From CAMYLR01 sp039590215 (GTDB lineage: Bacteria; Gemmatimonadota; Gemmatimonadetes; JACCXV01; JAHWKZ01), in assembly GCA_039590215.1 (NCBI GenBank), contig JBDHFX010000067.1:1-9811 (forward strand): a stretch of DNA of 9,811 bases, in the 5' to 3' direction. Within the stretch, counting starts at the first letter, position 1; the number at the start of each line of letters is the position of its first letter. A program made the translations under genes and the position numbers. The notes beneath the pieces were generated by a model, which was not told where the DNA came from, ran no database searches, and worked only from the letters and a program-made list of their open reading frames with translations. Below are positions 6,934 to 9,811 of the stretch, one piece after another.

Positions 6934-8229
6934 GTGAAGGTCCTTGTGGTTGGCAGTGGTGGGCGCGAGCACGCGCTCATCTGGAAACTCCGTCGCGATC
7001 ACCCCGAGCATGCGTTCCTGGTGACCGGTCGCAACGGCGGTCTGGACGACGTCGCGCGATGCGTGGAAACGAGCCCTACTGATATCGATGCACTGGTCGA
7101 CATGGCGCGGCGCGAGCGCGTTGGTTTTACCATTGTCGGCCCAGAGGTGCCGCTGGCGGTCGGCGTCGTGGACGCATTTCGCGCCGCGGGGTTAGCGGTT
7201 TTTGGCCCGACCCAAGCGGCGGCGCGACTCGAGTCGTCCAAGGCGTTTGCCAAGCGTCTCATGCAAGCCCATGGGATCCCCACAGCACGGTTCGAGATCT
7301 GTACCGCGAAGGCACCGGCGGCCGCGTTTGCTGCCGAGCTGGGGGTGCCGTGCGTGGTCAAGGCGAGCGGGCTGGCGGCCGGCAAGGGAGCGCTGGTGTG
7401 CGAGACGACCGCCGATGTCGAGGCAGCGCTCGCGGCGTGCTTCGATCGCCGCGACTTTGGTACCGCCGGGGACGAAGTCGTCGTTGAGGAGTTCCTGGTC
7501 GGCGAGGAGACGTCGATGATCGCGCTTACCGATGGTCGCGATTTGTTGCCGCTGTTGCCATCCCAGGACCACAAACGGGCCGAAGACGGGGACCATGGTC
7601 CGAACACCGGGGGCATGGGCGCCTACGCGCCGGTGACGATGCTCGACGCGTCGCAGCAGGCGGAGATCGTAGAGACGGTCTTTCGACCGATCTTATCGGC
7701 GCTCGAGGCTGGTGGGGCGGCGTTCTCCGGGTGTCTGTACGCGGGGCTCATGTTGACGTCCACCGGTCCACGGGTGCTCGAGTGGAATGTTCGCTTTGGC
7801 GACCCCGAGGCCCAGGCTCTGCTACCGTTGATCGAGAGCGATCTGCTGGCGCTGCTGATGTCGGCAACGCCGGGGGGGAGGCTGGGGGAGCACGAGATTC
7901 GTTGGCGCGAGGGCGCCTGCGTGACGGTCGTCGCGGCATCGGTCGGGTACCCGTCCGACTACGAAACCGGTGTGCCGATCGACATCTCGCCTGAGTTAGA
8001 AGCCGACACCGCCTTTGATCGTGACGGCGTGGTGGTGTTTCACGCTGGCACCAGACGCGACGGCGACCGCTTGGTTACCGCCGGCGGCCGGGTGCTCAAC
8101 GTGACCGCGGTTGGCATCGAAGTCGCGCGCGAGCGGGCGTATGGCGCGCTTGCGCGAATCGACTCGCCGGCGCTGCGGTGGCGGTCCGACATCGGGTGGC
8201 GGGAGCTCGCACGAGCGCACGCCGGGTAG
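6934..8229 (+). CDS. purD: Phosphoribosylamine-glycine ligase (GAR synthetase)
   Basis: Second step of de novo purine synthesis: joins 5-phosphoribosylamine and glycine with ATP to give glycinamide ribonucleotide, in the cytosol. It has 431 residues, almost the E. coli length (429). The N-domain opens with VVGSGGREHAL. The ATP-grasp core shows VVKASGLAAGKGALV (K143), EEFLVGEETSM, the family signature SQDHKRAEDGD (210-220) with GPNTGGMGAY, and the metal-binding EWNVRFGDPEAQ (E283, N285). The C-terminal domain is complete. The start is GTG at 6934, seven nt after the upstream stop, with MKVLVVGSGG as the expected first residues. It is followed after 6 nt by mutM rather than by purE or other purine genes, so the purine pathway is not clustered here. 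Confidence 0.98.
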   Translation: MKVLVVGSGGREHALIWKLRRDHPEHAFLVTGRNGGLDDVARCVETSPTDIDALVDMARRERVGFTIVGPEVPLAVGVVDAFRAAGLAVFGPTQAAARLESSKAFAKRLMQAHGIPTARFEICTAKAPAAAFAAELGVPCVVKASGLAAGKGALVCETTADVEAALAACFDRRDFGTAGDEVVVEEFLVGEETSMIALTDGRDLLPLLPSQDHKRAEDGDHGPNTGGMGAYAPVTMLDASQQAEIVETVFRPILSALEAGGAAFSGCLYAGLMLTSTGPRVLEWNVRFGDPEAQALLPLIESDLLALLMSATPGGRLGEHEIRWREGACVTVVAASVGYPSDYETGVPIDISPELEADTAFDRDGVVVFHAGTRRDGDRLVTAGGRVLNVTAVGIEVARERAYGALARIDSPALRWRSDIGWRELARAHAG

Positions 8230-8235
8230 CCGCGC

Positions 8236-9072
8236 ATGCCGGAGCTGCCTGAAGTCGAGACGATCGTTCGCCAGCTGGTGAAGGTTCTTCCCGGAAGACG
8301 GGTCGAACGAGCCAAGATCTTGAGAAAAAACATCGTGCACGGTTCGCCGGCTGGGCTCGTCAAAGCGATCGAGGGAACGGCGATCCGTTCAGTCACCCGC
8401 CGCGCCAAGTTCATCGTGGTCGAGCTCGAGAGTGATCGGGTGTGGCTCACGCACTTGAGGATGAGCGGTAGCTACCGGGTGGTGCCGAGCGGCGAGAACG
8501 GCGATGCACTTCCCGTGTACACCCGAGCGACGTTTGACCTCGAGGATGGGACGCAACTCCTGTACGTCGATCCGCGGACGCTCGGTCGCCTCGAGATCAT
8601 GCCCACGGTTGATTGGGAGGCCCGGGCCGCCGAGCTCGGCCCGGAGCCGCTGAGCCCGGCATTCACGATGGCGGTGCTCGAGCGTTGTCTGGGCGCCAGC
8701 CGACAGCCGCTCAAGACCTTCCTGCTCGACCAGAAACGGATCGCAGGGCTCGGCAACATCTACGTGGCGGAGGCGCTGTGGCGGGCTCGGGTGAGCCCGC
8801 GTCGGCGGGCTAAGAACGTGGGCCCTGTGCGGGCTAGTCGCCTCCATCGGGCGATTATCGACGTGCTCTCCGAGGCGGTCGGCGGATCGGGAACTTCGCT
8901 CGGGGGCACGTACCTGAACTTCGCCGATGTCGACGGTGATCCGGGCGAGTTCTATGAAGCGCTAAACGTCTACGATCGTGAGGACGAGCCGTGTGCTCGT
9001 TGCGGCGAGGCGATCAAGCGGATCGTGCAGGCGCAACGCTCGACATACTACTGCCCGGCCTGTCAGCGTTGA
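8236..9072 (+). CDS. mutM: Formamidopyrimidine-DNA glycosylase (Fpg/MutM)
   Basis: Base-excision repair enzyme that removes 8-oxoguanine and formamidopyrimidines and nicks the resulting abasic site. It has 278 residues. The N-terminus MPELPEVETIVRQL carries the catalytic proline P2 (Schiff base after Met removal) and E3. K58 in RRAKFIVVEL matches the conserved DNA-contacting lysine. The helix-two-turn-helix region reads DQKRIAGLGNIYVAEALW. The C-terminal zinc finger is complete, with C253, C256, C273 and C276, and with R268 in the finger loop (QRSTYYC). The MPELPEVET start distinguishes it from endonuclease VIII (MPEGPE). It is the last gene of the + strand run, six nt after purD, and faces the metallophosphoesterase gene across a 73-nt gap. 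Confidence 0.98.
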   Translation: MPELPEVETIVRQLVKVLPGRRVERAKILRKNIVHGSPAGLVKAIEGTAIRSVTRRAKFIVVELESDRVWLTHLRMSGSYRVVPSGENGDALPVYTRATFDLEDGTQLLYVDPRTLGRLEIMPTVDWEARAAELGPEPLSPAFTMAVLERCLGASRQPLKTFLLDQKRIAGLGNIYVAEALWRARVSPRRRAKNVGPVRASRLHRAIIDVLSEAVGGSGTSLGGTYLNFADVDGDPGEFYEALNVYDREDEPCARCGEAIKRIVQAQRSTYYCPACQR

Positions 9073-9145
9073 GCCGCCGCGGTCAGTGCCTTCGATCCTC
9101 GCCATCGATATCTCCTCCAGGGACGAAAGGTTTCACTTTGAGACC
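9073..9145. other. Convergent intergenic gap
   Basis: Both flanking transcription units end here. The gap should hold the ends of two messages, yet I see no strong GC hairpin with a T-run on either strand. The best candidate is a short imperfect hairpin at 9129-9145 (GGTTTC, 5-nt loop, GAGACC) without a following T-tract. Termination may be Rho-dependent or may occur inside the facing gene. Confidence 0.5.
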
Positions 9146-9613
9146 CTAAAGCCGCACGTGGGCGACCTCGAAACCGCCATTGGCGAGCGTAAGAATCCCC
9201 GCTGACGGTTGGGCGCCAAGTCCGCCCGCCGTGCCAGGGTTAAAGAAGCGCACGCCATCGACGACTTCTGATATCGCGATGTGACTATGCCCGAACAGCA
9301 CCAGATCGGGATCGAGGCTACCGAAGTGATGCGCCAAATGCTGGGTGCTTCCGCGCGGAAAGCGATGGCCATGGATGATTGCGATCGTTACCCCGACCCG
9401 ATCGAGTACGAGCTCCTCGGGAAATCGCTCGACCAGCGCCATCGCGTCGCAGTTACCGTGAACTGCTGCCACCGGCGCGATCGTCTCGAGCTCGACTAAC
9501 GATTTATCCTGGCAGATGTCGCCACAATGCACGATCTCGTCTACATCGCGAAGCGCTTCGTGTAGCGAGGCCGGGACTCGGTCGTGGGTATCAGAGACGA
9601 TCCCAATCCGCAT
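9146..9613 (-). CDS. YfcE/MJ0936-type metallophosphoesterase
   Basis: Small di-metal phosphodiesterase of the calcineurin-like superfamily, 155 residues, cytosolic. The motifs run in order: D8 and H10 in SDTHDR, D32 in HCGDI, N54 in GNCD, H81 and H83 in HGH, and H109 and H111 in GHSH. Together they form the complete metal site. The substrate is unknown; relatives hydrolyse artificial phosphodiesters and some act on cyclic nucleotides. The frame is open upstream to 9715, but MRIGIVSDTH at 9613 is the standard family N-terminus, and any longer version would read across the arginase stop. The start lies five nt after that stop, so the two genes probably share one message. The TAG at 9146-9148 ends the gene. 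Confidence 0.93.
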   Translation of the reverse strand: MRIGIVSDTHDRVPASLHEALRDVDEIVHCGDICQDKSLVELETIAPVAAVHGNCDAMALVERFPEELVLDRVGVTIAIIHGHRFPRGSTQHLAHHFGSLDPDLVLFGHSHIAISEVVDGVRFFNPGTAGGLGAQPSAGILTLANGGFEVAHVRL

Positions 9614-9618
9614 GGCTG

Positions 9619-9811
9619 TTACAGGATCGACTTGCCCATCGCCGACAGGATGAGCTCCATCCCGAGAGTTCCGGTTCGGTTGCGATCGTCCAGAATCGGA
9701 TTCGTCTCGACGCAATCGATGCTCACCATCCCGCCGCCGTCACTCACCAACTCGAGCGCCAGGTGTCCCTCCCGATAGTTGACGCCGCCCGTGACGGGTG
9801 TCCCGACGCCG
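9619..9811 (-). CDS. rocF: Arginase, C-terminal part only
   Basis: The last 63 residues of an arginase, reading leftward from the window edge to the TAA at 9619-9621; the start is beyond the right edge. Arginase hydrolyses L-arginine to ornithine and urea with a di-manganese centre. The visible part begins GVGTPVTGGVNYREGHLALE, where the YRE glutamate matches E277 of mammalian arginase I, and continues IDCVETNPILDDRNRTG to a short GKSIL end. The YREGH form and the VExNPxLDxxNRT motif favour arginase over agmatinase. The manganese-ligand motifs lie outside the window, so activity cannot be judged. It is the upstream gene of a pair with the metallophosphoesterase. Confidence 0.88.
   Translation of the reverse strand, partial: GVGTPVTGGVNYREGHLALELVSDGGGMVSIDCVETNPILDDRNRTGTLGMELILSAMGKSIL

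Noticed and set aside
9129..9145. Possible terminator hairpin between mutM and the metallophosphoesterase gene
   Set aside because: The stem is only 6 bp, with a G-U pair on one strand and a C-A mismatch on the other, and no proper T-run follows on either strand.
9614..9715. N-terminal extension of the metallophosphoesterase to 9715
   Set aside because: The added 34 residues read out of frame over the conserved arginase C-terminus. MRIGIVSDTH at 9613 is the normal start.

Overview
This is a gene-dense chromosomal segment (GC estimated by eye at about 60%, not counted exactly) from what looks like a high-GC, Gram-negative-type bacterium. The gene set and the many GTG starts fit a deltaproteobacterial-grade or acidobacterial/Binatota-like lineage. 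That placement is an impression from gene content only, because the window holds no rRNA or other marker. I see no tRNA, rRNA, CRISPR array, insertion sequence, prophage gene or attachment site.

Layout. Ten complete genes and one 5'-truncated gene run on the + strand from the left edge to 9072, with gaps of 0-20 nt or short overlaps: leucyl aminopeptidase pepA (5' end missing), a 97-aa protein of unknown function, a rhomboid protease, an S-adenosylmethionine hydrolase (DUF62), a NUDIX hydrolase of the ADP-ribose pyrophosphatase type, cutA, a ParA/Soj-like ATPase, a TPR protein with a long Pro/Glu-rich N-terminal region, a cystathionine gamma-synthase/lyase family enzyme, purD and mutM. After a 73-nt convergent gap, two genes run on the - strand: a YfcE-type metallophosphoesterase and, upstream of it and cut by the right edge, an arginase.

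How the genes relate. The + strand block looks like one long transcription unit of mixed housekeeping functions: protein turnover, SAM and nucleotide clean-up, sulfur amino acid metabolism, purine synthesis and oxidised-base repair. Its promoter is probably left of the window. The only pair that suggests a dedicated two-part device is ParA-like ATPase plus TPR protein. Their reading frames overlap by 8 nt, no ParB or parS-like partner is visible, and the TPR protein has a basic cluster followed by a disordered-looking acidic/proline stretch. The pair could be a cargo-positioning system, but this is inference.

Overall this is mostly an ordinary core-genome region. I did not find a convincing new defence, mobile or RNA system. 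The second-look items are the ParA/TPR pair, the uncharacterised 97-aa protein, a substitution in a normally conserved motif of the PLP enzyme, and a high density of GATC and CGATCG sites.
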